Shown here: piece by piece, positions 35,277 through 46,250 of the stretch
How the letters are laid out: every line of letters starts with the position of its first letter
Numbering within the stretch: position 1 is the stretch's first letter
Assembly (NCBI GenBank): GCA_033807775.1
Contig: CM066319.1
Span: 140,852,983 to 140,916,982 of the forward strand
DNA length: 64,000 nt
Direction of reading: 5' to 3'
Origin: Saussurea involucrata
Taxonomy: Eukaryota > Streptophyta > Magnoliopsida > Asterales > Asteraceae
Notes under the pieces: model-generated
The model's input: the letters and a program-made list of their open reading frames with translations, nothing else
Databases searched by the model: none
Told to the model about the DNA's origin: nothing
Position numbers and translations under genes: made by a program

Positions 35277-36341
35277 CCGTGCATATTGCTTGCTCCGTCA
35301 TAACCTTACCCTCTTAACTGTTTCAGACTCAATCCATGTTCAGCAAATAAATTATCAATTGCAGATTTAAGAATGAAAGAAGATGTACCTGTCACATGAA
35401 CAATACCAAAAAATCTCTCCTTAACAATACCACACGCATCAACATATCGAAAAACCACCGCCATTTGTTCCTTCTTAGAGCAGTCACAAGACTCATCAAC
35501 TAGCAATGCAAACACATCGTCACCAATTTCTTCACAAATGGATTTGAGTATTAGATTTGCAAAGCAAGAAGCAATGTCTTTTTGAATACTTGGAGAAACC
35601 ATTTGATTATTCTTTGGAGCATTTTTAATATAACTTTATCAATATCCTCATTACAATCACCAATTAAGCTTAATGTTTCCAAGAACATGCCTTTAGAAAT
35701 AGACATTTCAGATTCATCGTGACCACGAATGGGTAATGCATTCTTCAACACGAATCTACAAGCCTTAATTGAAGCATTTAATCGAATCTGGTGTTCATTC
35801 TTCTCCATTTCGGTTTGCTTATGAAAGGCAACGACAATAGATCGATCTTGTCTCATTAAATCCTCACTTTCTTAAGTGCTTTATTGTGAAAACTATTAAC
35901 GTCACCGACATGAAGACCAAGTCTCTCCGTTTTGTTCCAACTATTGAAGCCATTCGTCACAAAGGCATCACTCCCACATTGTCCTACGTAATGATCTCTA
36001 AACAAATAACAACACAAGCAAAAAGCTTTATCCGTTTTTACACTATACTCCAACCAGTTAGAGTATTGATCAAACCAAGCTGGACAAAAACGTATTTCCT
36101 TACTCCCGACATATTGTTTTGGAAAGGCATGGCCACGTGGTAGACAAGGTCCTCTAATTATATATTTTCTCCTTATTTCATCTCTTTGGTTAGGATGATA
36201 CTCCGAAATTCTTTTCCTCTCGGCGGGATCCCAAGGAAGATTACTCAAATCAATATCACAAAGCATTGAAGGAGTGGAACCGGATTCAGATGTTGATGCT
36301 TTCCTTTTGTAAAATCTTTCCATTTTTTCTTGCAATGACAA

Positions 36342-36778
36342 TAATAATACAATTACATAAAAATCAATAATAAATTAACAATTGTATTATTATAGAAATA
36401 AAAAATAACAATCTAAATTAACACTTAACAAATGACAAATTAACAGTGGTAAAAGAAATTAGCAATTGTAAAGAGTTTTTACCCAATGGCTTTCACTTCG
36501 TTATTAGAAGTTTCAATAATTCAATTGATTAATTATGACTTATGAGTGGACCAAATTGAAAAGAGCTTATTTAATTATTTTTGGGGTCCTTGATATCTAT
36601 CTAACTTGCAGTGGTTTGAAATGAACAATTCAAAATTGAAATTTGAAACAACAGGTGGAGCACTTAATTTACCTAATGGCCAAAACACAGCATGTGGCAG
36701 CAGGAGGCGTTGAGCAACCGAACAACGATTCAATCAGCTTATCAGCACATCTGCACGTGGAGGCAGTAGGCATGGAGC
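36342..36778 (-). promoter_or_regulatory. Upstream region of hAT transposase (present in every array unit)
   Basis: About 440 bp upstream of the start codon, repeated at 10262-10705, 13156-13592, 16043-16479 and 18927-19363. It is AT rich with several ATTAACAAT-type words close to the start, then a conserved block with GGCCAAAACACAGCACGTGGCA (contains CACGTG, a G-box core) and TCAGCACATCTGCACGTGGAGG. A promoter role is inferred from position; I see no unambiguous TATA box. Confidence 0.4.
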
Positions 36779-37029
36779 AGCAGCATAATCGATTGAAGAG
36801 GAGTAAAAATTTTAGGTTTTTACCGAGTGTGAATCGTGATGTGGTCGGCCTTTTCTTTTTTGACTGGCATAGATTTAATTAATGGACCAGCCACCAAGGG
36901 GCCTCAATTAAAAACTCTAGGGCCAGTTCTAATTTTGACTGATTTAAAAGGTAATCATTTTTTTTGCTTTGTAAACTTGGGCTGGTAGGGGGCCAGGACC
37001 CCTACCCCTTCAACCTCCATCCGCCCCTG

Positions 37030-37292
37030 CCTGGAGCAGCAACATAATCGATTGAAGAGGAGTAAAAAATTTAGGTTTTTATCGAGTGTGAATCGTGATG
37101 TGGTCGGCCTTTTCTTTTTTGACTGGCATAGATTTAATTAATGGACCAGCCACCAAGGGGTCTCAATTAAAAACTCTAGGGGCCGAGTTCTAATTTTGAC
37201 TGATTTAAAAGGTAATAATTTTTTTTGCCTATGTAAACTTGGGCTGGTAGTGGGCCTAGGACCCCTACCCCTTCAACCTCCATCCGCCCCTA
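37030..37292 (-). mobile_element. Displaced right end of an outer hAT copy after target duplication
   Basis: CCTGGAGC (37030-37037) is followed by 255 bp (37038-37292) that align base for base with the last 251 bp of copy E (36779-37029), including the terminal ...CCATCCGCCCCT. This is what should remain of a copy into which copy E inserted. The next 8 bp, CCTGGGGG, resemble the duplication at 6 of 8, and the following sequence belongs to another hAT element. Confidence 0.8.
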
Positions 37293-38545
37293 CCTGGGGG
37301 AGGGCGGGCGGGCTGGGCACTCGTTTAGGGCCCAAAAAAATAAGGGGCCCAAAAAAAATTAGTTTATATATTAGTTAAAAAATATATTTATATCATACTA
37401 TGGATCAGTTTTTTCGGAGGGGCCCAATTACAAAGTATGGATGGGCCCAACTACAAAGTATGGATCAATATTTTGGGTTGCATTCAATCACATACGCACG
37501 CCTGGAAGCTTTTGCCGCTTTCAACTTTTCACGACTCATCCATTCACCACACACGAGTACACAACTCCCGATTGCAACGATGAAGAAGAAATCGGCTTAA
37601 ACGGGTGATTGAATAACTCAATAAAAACGACGATTCGGTTTCCTCAACGTTCGATGAGGAGTCCGATGCTGCTAAACAACATCCACAACGGTCGTTGAAG
37701 TCGATTTTTTCTTCTATGGAAGGTTAGGGTTCGATTTCTTGCTAGACTATGTTTTTAAAATTCGATTTCCTTCCTTTTTTAGAGTTTGGATTTTCTGCTT
37801 TGTGTTCTAAACTTCAGATAATATAATCGATTGGATTTGGGAATTTCAGAATTTAGGATTTGAGAGTGAATATGCAGAGACAAGAATTCATCAATTCAAC
37901 AGGTAAGTTCAGTAAATTGCTCTATAAGTTCAATTTGTTGTTTCTTGCTTTTATATGTTTCTGTTTCTCTTCACATCAATTTTGATAATCTGTTGTTTTT
38001 TTCTCTAATTTTGTTATTTACGCGTATGATGAATTTTGATAATCTGTTGTATTGATGCTTTTTCTAAACCAAAAGTCCAGAATTTACATATGTTATAATA
38101 AATTATACCAACATATTAATATATTATGAATTTAATCAATTTATGATCCACGTTGTCAATTTGTCATCTTCAAATAATAAGCTCACACTCACAGATCCTA
38201 ATAGTTGTTTCTAGGAAGGCATTTGTTTACTAGTTAGTTTACTTTAACATTAATAAAAAAGGAAAAAAGATGTTAGAAATTGTCTTAATAAATAAAAAAA
38301 CATGTTGGATTTGTTTAAATGGCCTTGAAAGTCCACGAAATGTAATAAAAAAGATGTTGGAATTGTAATCTTGTTTTAATTTTTTATTTTTGTTGTATAT
38401 GATAACAGATTACATTATGTGGAGTTGAATTCTTTGAACTCGAACTGTCGGACACTCTTGACAATTTCCAATTCATGTGCTTTTGTTCCCTTTTAGTCTT
38501 TTACTTGAGTTTTACTTATTATTAGTTCAAGTAATAAGTTCAATC

Positions 38546-39974
38546 ATGTTGCCTAAAAAGTACAAGTACTTGTCTGGAAGTGAGAAAAGGAAAAAAAGAA
38601 AGTTAGATGAGAAATTGAAACTGTCACAAAGAGGAGCTATGGATAAGTTTGTTAAGGCCATAGGTTCTTCTAATGAAAACTTAGAGGAATTAGATGAACA
38701 TGATGTTGAGCACCCAAATATGAGTGAACATGAGATCCCCAATAATACTGAAAACTTATCCGTAGATGATCAATCAATTCCGTTTGTTGATATGTGTGAT
38801 CCTAGAAATTGGGATAATCTTGATACTAAATCAAGAGACATCCTAGTTGAAAAAGGACCCATTAGAGAATTTGGTATCGTGTTTCCTCTAAACAACATGT
38901 CTAGACATTTTTCATATACTTATTATGATAGAAAGTTAAGTAATAGTGAAACTAGTGATCGTAAATGGCTAGTTTATTCAAAATATGAGGATAAAGTGTA
39001 TTGTTTTTGTTGTAAGTTGTTCAAATCCAAAAATTATAGAAATGAAATAGCCAACGAAGGATTTAGAGATTGGAAGCATCTTGGTGAGAGACTTAAAGAA
39101 CATGAGAATAGTATTGAGCATATGAATAACATGTTATCTTGGAATGAACTAAGAGTAAATATTTTATTTGTAATAAATACGACTAGTAAAAAGTTGCAAT
39201 TGAAGTCTATGTGCATTAATGCTACCATGGAACACTTTAAAGGTGTAACGAAGTTTTTTGAAAAATATAGGATTGAAGGGTTTGCATCAAGTATGGTTAC
39301 CGCAAAAGAAATAGCATGTGAAATGAATGTAGATCCTACATTTTTAATCAAGCGTCGTATTATTAGGAAAAAACAATTTGATGAAAGTAATCATGGAGAA
39401 GTCATGCAAGCATCGGAAGAGGAGAATTTTAGAATTAATTATTTTCTAACCATTGTGGATATGGCAATTGCTTCGTTGAATGATAGATTTGAGCAACTAA
39501 AGATATTTGAAAGTATCTTTGGATTCTTATTTGATTCTCATAAAATAAAGTCATTGGATGAGAATGAATTGATGAAATGTTGTGCTAATTTTGGTGATAC
39601 TTTTTCTCATAATAATATGGCGGATGATGTAAATGGTCTTTTTTTTTAATTGAAGGTGTTAGAGGTGACTTTGTCACCTAAATTAATGTCCGCAATTGAA
39701 ATTCTTGATTTTGTGAAAGTTGCAGATTGTTATCCTAATGTTTCAGTTGCTTATCGAATTATATTGACGGTCACATGTGACCATAGCATCCGCCGAAAGG
39801 AGTTTTTCAAAACTGAAGTTATTTAAGACATACTTGAGGTCATCCATGTCACAAGAAAGGTTGAATTGTTTGGCAATATTATGCATTGAAAAAGACATGC
39901 TAGATAGTATTGATTTAGATGTTATTATTGATGATTTTGCATCCAAAAATGCCCGAAAAAGTTGTTTTGTATGA
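38546..39974 (+). pseudogene. hAT transposase, zinc-finger MYM-type-1-like, catalytic core deleted
   Basis: I place the start at 38546 (MLPKKYKYLSGSEKRKKRK), where the usual basic N-terminus begins, rather than at the upstream Met. A TTF-type zinc finger follows (RHFSYTYYDRKL ... WLVYSKYEDKVYCFCCKLF ... GFRDWKHL). After MNNMLSWNELRVN the sequence jumps to the late part of the protein (INTTSKKLQLKSM), so roughly 250 residues with the catalytic Asp motifs are missing. A stop at 39647-39649 and a one-base shift follow. The hAT C-terminal block (VTIASAERSFSKLKLFKTYL) closes it at 39974. It could bind DNA or dimerise at most. Confidence 0.85.
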
Positions 39975-40096
39975 ATTAGATGTTATTATTAATGATTTTG
40001 CATCTAAAACGGCCGAAGAAGTTGTTTTGTACGAATTAGAGGCTATTATTGGTGATTTAGTATTAAAAAAATGCTCGAAGAAGTTGTTTTGTATGA
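39915..40096 (+). repeat. Three 60-61-bp tandem repeats at the transposase C-terminus
   Basis: TTAGATGTTATTATTGATG... through GTTGTTTTGTATGAA occurs at 39915-39975, 39976-40035 and 40036-40096. The first unit is the normal C-terminal end (LDVIIDDFASKNARK); the other two extend it and decay progressively. Confidence 0.85.
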
Positions 40097-40244
40097 ATTA
40101 TTAGTATTTATTGTATGAAAGTTTATTTTAATGATAAAAAACGTCTACTAGAAATTGTTTTAGGTACATATTGAGGGCCCAAAATTTACGAATTGCCCAG
40201 GGCCCAAAAAATGTCAGAAACGGGTCTGCCCACTTGCTTCGTTC

Positions 40245-41736
40245 CTCTTTTTAGTGGTGGCGAAATATTTGAATGTGTTGATGCTTGAAGCAAAGGAAAA
40301 AAGGCGTGTATGAAGGAATAAAGATCGGCAACGAGGGAGTGGATTTGACGCACTTACAATACGCTGATGACGCGATCTTTTTTGGCAAGTGGAGCATAAA
40401 GAATATTAAGAATCTCATGAAAATCCTTGATTGCTTTCACGCGGCGTCCGGATTGAAGATTAACATTGGGAAAAGTAAATTGTACGGTTTGGGTGTTGGG
40501 CTAGAGGAAATTCAAGGATGGGCGAGAGGCTTGGGATGTGGTCATGGGGAACTTCCGTTTATCTATCTTGGTCTCCCGGTTGGGAGTCATATGGGAAGGA
40601 TCGAAAGTTGGAAGGAGGCGATAAAGAAGGTTCAAAACAAACTTGTATCGTGGAAATCCAAAATAATCTCATTTGGCGGTAGGCTTACTTTGGTAAAGTC
40701 GGTACTTGGTAGCATTGCCTTATATTTTTTTCTCACTTTTTCGTGTCCCGAGAGGATTTATTAGTGAGTTAGAGAGAGTGAGATGTAACTTCTTTTGGGG
40801 AGGGGGATCGGGGAAAGGTATGAACCATAAGAGGGGTGGCTTGGGTAAAGTGGGAAAGGGTCTTGAGAGATTTTAAGAGAGGCGGGCTCAACATAGGTAG
40901 TCTACAAAGTGCAAATTGGGGCCTTTTGGGTAAGTGGTGGTGGAGGTTCGGGATGGAGAAAGAATCATTGTGGGCCAAGGTGATAAAAGATATTTATGGG
41001 AAGGATGGGGGTATTGGGAGGAAGTGAGGAACATTAGCTATTCCGGGAGGGGGTCGGTGTGGGGAAACATCATCAAGGTGGTTCAAGAGTTAGAGAAGAT
41101 AGGTGTGGAGTTTTGATCATCATTCGGGATAGAAGTGGGAAGAGGGGATGAGACTTGCTTTTGGGGTGATAGATGGGTTGGGAATGAGGTATTGGGCGAG
41201 AGGTTTAAACGACTCTTCCAACTCGAAACAAATAAATAAGGGTCTTTAGCCGACAAGGGGGAGTGGGTAGGAGGTAATTGGGAGTGGAAGTGAGTTGGAG
41301 GATGGAGCCGAGGGGTAGAGAGGTTGGGGAATTGGAAAGCTTAAGAGAGATTATCCAAGAGTGGAAGCCGAAGGCCGAGGTCCGAGATCAAGTGAAATTG
41401 TTATACGGTGAAGAGGGGAAGTTCACGGTACAACAACTAAAGTCTTTGATCGAGGAAAGATTGTCGGTGCAAGGGGAGCACGGTGAGGAGACGCTATGGT
41501 CAAAAGTGTTTCCAAAGAAGGGTTGTATCTTCCTTTGGAAAGCTAGACTAGGGTGATTGCGATGTCGATTGGTCGGTCTTGTATTATAGCCGTGGGATAT
41601 TCCCTCCATGGCCATGGTTTGGTCCTGTGGTCATGGATGCTTCTGTTTGGTTTTGCCCAGGCTGGGCCTATTTGGTTCTAAACTTTGTAATGGTTTTGGT
41701 GGTTTAATAAAATGGTTTGTCTTGCAAAAAAAAATC
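40245..41736 (+). mobile_element. 5'-truncated L1-like LINE (non-LTR retrotransposon)
   Basis: Starts inside reverse transcriptase: VAKYLNVLMLEAKEK, a one-base shift near 40300, then VYEGIKIGN and LTHLQYADDAIFFGKWS with the catalytic YADD at 40360-40371. Then FIYLGLPVGSHMGR and ISFGGRLTLVKSVLGSI. Later broken pieces carry LRDFKRGGLNIGSLQSANWG and the zf-RVT-like LWSKVFPKKGCIFLWKARL (to about 41556). The 3' UTR ends with AATAAAATGG and an A tail at about 41728-41736. It lies about 170 bp downstream of the kinase stop codon and points toward it, tail to tail. Confidence 0.85.
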
Positions 41737-41907
41737 ATATCTACAAAATCTTGAAGCAAAAAGATTGCTAGATTTATAACTTTAGGGTATTTAAGAGGGC
41801 CTTTGGATGGACCTTATTTTTTTAACACCTATAACAACATCACATCAACCCTACCCCTTCTCATCTAAGTCACTAACATAAAACACCTTCTTTTTGTGTC
41901 TTTGTTA

Positions 41908-44900
41908 TTAACAACATCGATAAAAGCAAGAGAATAGACCGCTGGGGATTTCCTCGGGTGTTTTCGGTGTTTCTTGTGGCTCATCCCGCTTCCCGATTAA
42001 AGTGCTTGTACCGGGAGATTCAGGTAAAAAGAGGGCATTTTGGGAAGTGAAGATCCGAGGCGGGATCGCTGTGGGTCCCGGAGGCGTGTTGTTTGATTGG
42101 TAATGAAGAAGCATTTGTATTATTTGCGTGAAGTTTGGCCGAGCATTCGGATCCTCCTTCCAACATGATGTCACGATTAGAGCCAAATCCTCGGGGAGCT
42201 CATCGGCACTCGGTCTTACATTCTACAAAAACAAAATCAAGAAACACGATAACCGTCATAATCGTATCGGTTGATATCAACGGCTCATATCTCTCGATCA
42301 CGATAAAATTTCCAAAAAAAGATTGGTGGCCTTGGCGAATAAAAATTTGTTGTCCCAAATCTCATGTACCTCCCTGTCCCACCAATCATTGCAAGATCCA
42401 TCATTATTTTATTTAATTATTATTTTTTTATTCTCTCTGCTCAATAAAGTGACGATGTGGCTTCATTTGATCGGTGGATAGAGAAAGAACATGGATTTAA
42501 AGGGATATGAGATATTTTTTTTAAACATGGCCCACAACATTTTCCCATTTTGATATGGTCCATCATAGAAGGTATTTCTTGTGAGCTGAAACCAAAAATT
42601 CAACTTTTTCATGGAAATATCTTGTAATCAAATGATTAAATATGACGAGTGAATTTCAAGATTTGTATTTTGAATGGGGTTGCTTATATTCTATTCATAA
42701 ATGAATAAAAAAAATCATATTTGAGTCCCTTTTTTCTATTTTAATAATGAATTTACTTATAAACAAAGCTACATTGTCACCAAACAAAATTTTAAGAAAA
42801 AAAAAAAGTTGATGGAAGAGAACAAGGCCATGTTTGGCAAACTTGTTGATAAGAGCATCTAAAAATAAAAAATCTCTAAAAAAATCTAGAATAGAGCATC
42901 TAACAATTAATATCTCTAAATATACTAAAGCGAACTCCAACAACTACTCTATTTTAACAATTCCAACATTAATTATATTATTAAAATATTTTATAAATTT
43001 ATCATCTCAAATACATTTTAAAAAAACTTAATAAATAGTTATTACATACTCAATCTCATTGGTATTAAAAAGATATATATATATATATATATATCCTCAA
43101 TATTTAATTTGGAGATTTATCCAAATTTGGAGATTTTTAACTTCTTTTTTTCTCTATATTTTAGCATAGCTGTTGGAGAAAGAAAAAAAAAAACTCCTAA
43201 ATCTACAAAATATCTACTTTAACATAATTGTTTGAGATGCTCAAAGCTAACTGATAAGCTATTTGTTGGCTAACAAGCTAGTGTCTATAAACTAATCATG
43301 TTTGGTAAAAGCTAGTTGATAAGCAAGATGACTATGTAAAGTAACCTAAAAGGCTATGTTAAAATTTTAATTAGAAAAATAAAAGGGTCATATTTATGCT
43401 AGTTTATGGCTATCTAACAGAGTTTTTTCAATAAATTCAAAAAATAAGATAAAAATGGCCTTAATACCTTGAAAGCAGCTGCATATGCAGCCTGTAGATT
43501 TGACATGCCCTCAAATGGTAACTTGTTGTGTATGAGCTCCCACATAACAATTGCAAAGCTGTAGGCATCTACTTTGTGGTTATAATGTTTCTTTTCGCCA
43601 TGCCGAAGAGTTACCGTGCTGTAAAGCTACAAAAAAACCGTTTTTTTACTTTTTACTGCATAAAAGAAAAAATAACAGACGGTAATTATGGATTACCTCC
43701 GGAGCCATCCAACGATAGGTTCCAGTTTCTGCAGTCATCATCTCTGTTAACGATTCTTCTCTTGCCAAACCAAAATCAGCAAGTTTCACGGATTTGTGGT
43801 CGGCTGTAAGCAGCAAGTTTTCTGAAAAGAACGAGCTTTCTCAATTACAATTTTTAAGTTAACCAAATGACAGATTTACCTTAATTAATTCATCTCTCTT
43901 CCCAACTCTTAATTATCTGTGCATTAGTCAAAGGTAAATTTGAGAATTTAGTTATCTATTTTTGAAACCTGACACTTATTTTTGGGACAAACATAAATAG
44001 AAATGTAGACACTTATGGTAGCGGTCAGGTTTGCATACATCCCACCCTCCAAACCACCAAAGGGAAAAGTTCAGAAAAAAAACCCAATGAATTTTCTCAT
44101 ATTGAATTATTAAGTTCCTGAACTTTTTTTTAAATAAATAAATCATTGAACTTGCTCATTTTGAATGATTTAAGTCTTTTGAACCTTTTTCTTTAATAAA
44201 TAAACCATTGAGCTTTTAGGAATTCATTACTGCATAATTTTAACCCAAAAAAAGCTACCTGTAACTGCCAAACCCCATCGTTTGATTTGGTTTTCTTATT
44301 TCTTTTCTTATTTTCCACTTTTGCCGTCTATAATTCCTTTTCATCTTACAAAAATTAAAATTTTAATCACAATAACAAGCATCAAATGAACACTCCATGA
44401 AAACATAAACCTAAAAACAGGTTGAAAACAAGCAAAAAAACATGAGTTTGTTGCAACTTAAACATTTTTATTCATTAATGAATACCATTTTAAGATGGTT
44501 TATTGTGATGATTTATTCAAAATGAAGTTAACAGTTGGAAAAATTCCTACATTTTGCATAAGATCTATTTATAGCAAGTAAAGAAAGGGAGATTTACCTG
44601 GTTTTAAGTCACGGTGAATGATCCCATGTGAATGTAAACATTCCATTGCACGAGCGATATCAAGTGCAAACCCGATAGCGACACGTGTCTCCAACCCATT
44701 CGGCCGCATGCTAACCAAGAATTTCCGTAAAGTCCCACCCGTAAGAAGCTCGGTTACTATCACCATCACTTGTTCCTTGCAAGCTCCGATGAACTGTTTT
44801 TGCAGCCAAAAAAAAAGATTTGATATTTCGAAAACTATTGGCTATGTTTGACAAAGCTAGCTTATTTTTTTAGCGTAATGAAAAAGCCCCATTTGGTTAG

Positions 44901-46250
44901 CCATAAAGTAGCTTATAAGCTAGCTTATTCTAGAGCTTTTCCACTTGTTTCCAATTATACCACTTATTTTTTTCAATATGTTCTTTCAGGTCAATTTACA
45001 TTTTCATTTGACTCGTCAACTAGTTTGTACAAAACATGACTAGTTTGTATAAAACATCAACTAGTTTGTACAAAACATGACTAGCCAACAGCTAATTTTT
45101 CACAGCTAGTTTGTCAAAACATAGCAAAGATTGGGAAAATGTCCAAAATAGCCATTCCGGACTCCCCAATTCATTTTTAGCCGTTTTTCTACTTAATTAA
45201 CCAAAATAGCCAAAATATCACTTAGCAACTTGCAAGATCCTAACTTTTTATGAATTTAATATTCATAGAGTAACCTTTTAGCAAGTTGCTAAAGTGCTAC
45301 CTTGCGAAATGATGACGTGGCCAGTATCACTTTACACTTTAGCAAGCGACACTTTAGCAACTTGCGAAATTGCTACTTTATGGATATTATATTTGTAAAA
45401 AGTGGTTTCGTACGTTGCTAAAGTGCTACCTTGCGACATGAATACATGATGACATGGCCAGTAGCAACTTGCAAAATCGCTACTTTATGAATATTATATA
45501 TGTAAAAAAGTGGGTTTTGTACGTCGCTAAAGTGCTACCTTGCAAAATGAAGACGTGGCCGGTAGCACTTTAGCGACTTGTGAAATTGCTACTTTACGAA
45601 TATTATATTCGTAAAAATGTGGATTTCGTACGTTGCTAGAGTGCTATTTGCAAAATTTCGACTATTGCAGTCGCTTATATAGAAAAGCGGCTATAAAGTG
45701 AACTTGGGGAGGGTAAAAAATGGCAATTTCGGATACTTTCCTAAAAGATTTAACCCGCGGTCTGTAAGACGAGATTATCCATTTTACGGTATCAAACAGA
45801 CTACCTTCACTAGATTCTTATGTTGAACTTTAGATAACATCGCGACTTCTCGCACAAACCGCCCTTCGATCTTCGCTATCTCCTCCGGCGTATCGCCTTT
45901 ATTCACAATTTTAATGGCAACAATCTTGTTTTTATATCTATGCAAACAATCAATAAAAACACAACAAAATGAGCTTCAAACCAAAGTGATTATCATATGA
46001 ACAAAAAGATCAAGAATTGCCAACATATGCTTAAAAATCAAGAACAAATGAGATCCATCTTCCCAAATTGATCACAAATTACAATGGCCAATGGAGATTT
46101 CTTAAATGAAATGACTTACTTGCCCTCATAGACTTTGGCGTGTGCACCCTCTCCGATTTTTGGACCAACAAAAAGAAGCTTCGGATCAATCAACCATTTG
46201 GCTTCCAAATCAAACTCTCCAGTTGAAAAAAACCCATTCCCAGATCCCAT
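41908..46250 (-). CDS. Raf-like Ser/Thr(-Tyr) protein kinase, ATN1-like, six exons
   Basis: Exons in coding order: 46250-46120, 45937-45805, 44793-44598, 43821-43697, 43626-43468 and 42222-41908. All introns are GT-AG, phases fit, total 1059 nt for 352 residues. The start MGSGNGFFSTGEF matches the usual N-terminus of plant group C Raf-like kinases. Motifs: Gly loop IGEGAHAKV (33-41), VAIK Lys 53, HRDLKPEN (148-155), DFG (169-171), GTYRWMAPE (ends 195). The kinase domain ends near residue 290; a Pro/Ser/Thr-rich tail ends in CFYRCC. It phosphorylates protein Ser/Thr/Tyr, probably in the cytosol; the substrate is unknown. All catalytic residues are present, so it looks functional. The closest known relatives are Arabidopsis ATN1-type kinases. 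MITEs fill introns 2 and 5. Confidence 0.93.
42894..43242. mobile_element. MITE-like element in kinase intron 5
   Basis: The ends GAGCATCTAACAAT (42894) and, inverted, GAGCATCTCAAACAAT (ending 43242) form imperfect TIRs. The interior is A+T rich and contains an (AT)n run at about 43070-43093 and an inner GCTGTTGGAGA / TCCAACAACT inverted pair. No clear target duplication, so the superfamily is undecided. Confidence 0.45.
44086..44215. repeat. Two-unit direct repeat in kinase intron 3
   Basis: A segment of about 64 bp (AATGAATTTTCTCATATTGAA ... AAATAAATAAATC) is followed by a diverged copy (ATTGAACTTGCTCATTTTGAA ... AATAAATAAACC). No other function seen. Confidence 0.5.
44841..45125. mobile_element. 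hAT-type MITE in kinase intron 2
   Basis: The ends GGCTATGTTTGACAAAGCTAGC and, inverted, GCTATGTTTTGACAAACTAGC form TIRs. The flanking 8 bp AACTATTG (44833-44840) and AAAGATTG (45126-45133) agree at 6 of 8, which suggests a hAT-type 8-bp duplication. The same TIR type bounds 48410-49152. Confidence 0.6.
45134..45742. mobile_element. Mutator-like MITE with internal tandem repeats, kinase intron 2
   Basis: Left end GGGAAAATGTCCAAAATAGCC and inverted right end AGGAAAGTATCCGAAATTGCC match over about 50 bp including CTCCCCAA and TAGCCG. The flanks CAAAGATTG and AAAAGATTT share seven internal bases, consistent with a 9-bp duplication. Inside, about three units of roughly 115 bp repeat TTGCTAAAGTGCTACCTTGCG, GACGTGGCC and TTTATGGATATTATAT-like words, with inverted GCACTTTAGCAACTTGC. 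Confidence 0.6.

Larger units (their letters stand above)
19467..36341 (-). pseudogene. hAT transposase, copy E, in three pieces
   Basis: Pieces in coding order are 36341-35277, 26855-25797 and 19690-19467. They match copies B to D end to end, with the two retrotransposons lying exactly between matching codons. Lesions besides the insertions: lost bases near 35869 and 35626 (one-base shortening of T runs), the lost base in GAATACGGTTG near 26440, and the same C-terminal TGA as copy D. The zinc finger (FCPAWF ... CLCCY) and LLVDESCDC lie in the first piece. Confidence 0.9.
19364..37029 (-). mobile_element. hAT copy E, the only copy with both ends, split by two LTR elements
   Basis: Left TIR CAGTGGCGGATC at 19364; right end ...GATCCGCCCCTG-like (GGATGGAGG read inward) at 37029. 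TIR arms CAGTGGCGGATC and CAGGGGCGGATG match at 10 of 12. The flanking 8 bp are CGTGGAGC (19356-19363) and CCTGGAGC (37030-37037), 7 of 8 identical, as expected for a hAT target duplication. Removing the copia element (19691-25791) and the gypsy element (26856-35276) with their duplications leaves about 3.13 kb. The equivalent of the array insertion site is still empty here (CATGGAGC, 36771-36778). Confidence 0.85.
37300..40230 (+). mobile_element. Second hAT element, internally deleted (boundaries approximate)
   Basis: It encloses the transposase remnant at 38546-39974. Both ends carry GGGCCC-rich subterminal sequence (GGCTGGGCACTCGTTTAGGGCCC near 37310; TTGCCCAGGGCCC and GGGTCTGCCC near 40190-40230), typical of this transposon group, but the arms are too diverged for me to fix exact TIRs or a target duplication. 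37420-38545 is upstream non-coding sequence with an intron-like, T-rich stretch. Confidence 0.6.

Noticed and set aside
36643..36882. 79-codon frame upstream of hAT copy E
   Set aside because: It lies in the non-coding end of the transposon, is not conserved as a frame in the duplicate at 37038-37292, and has no domain.
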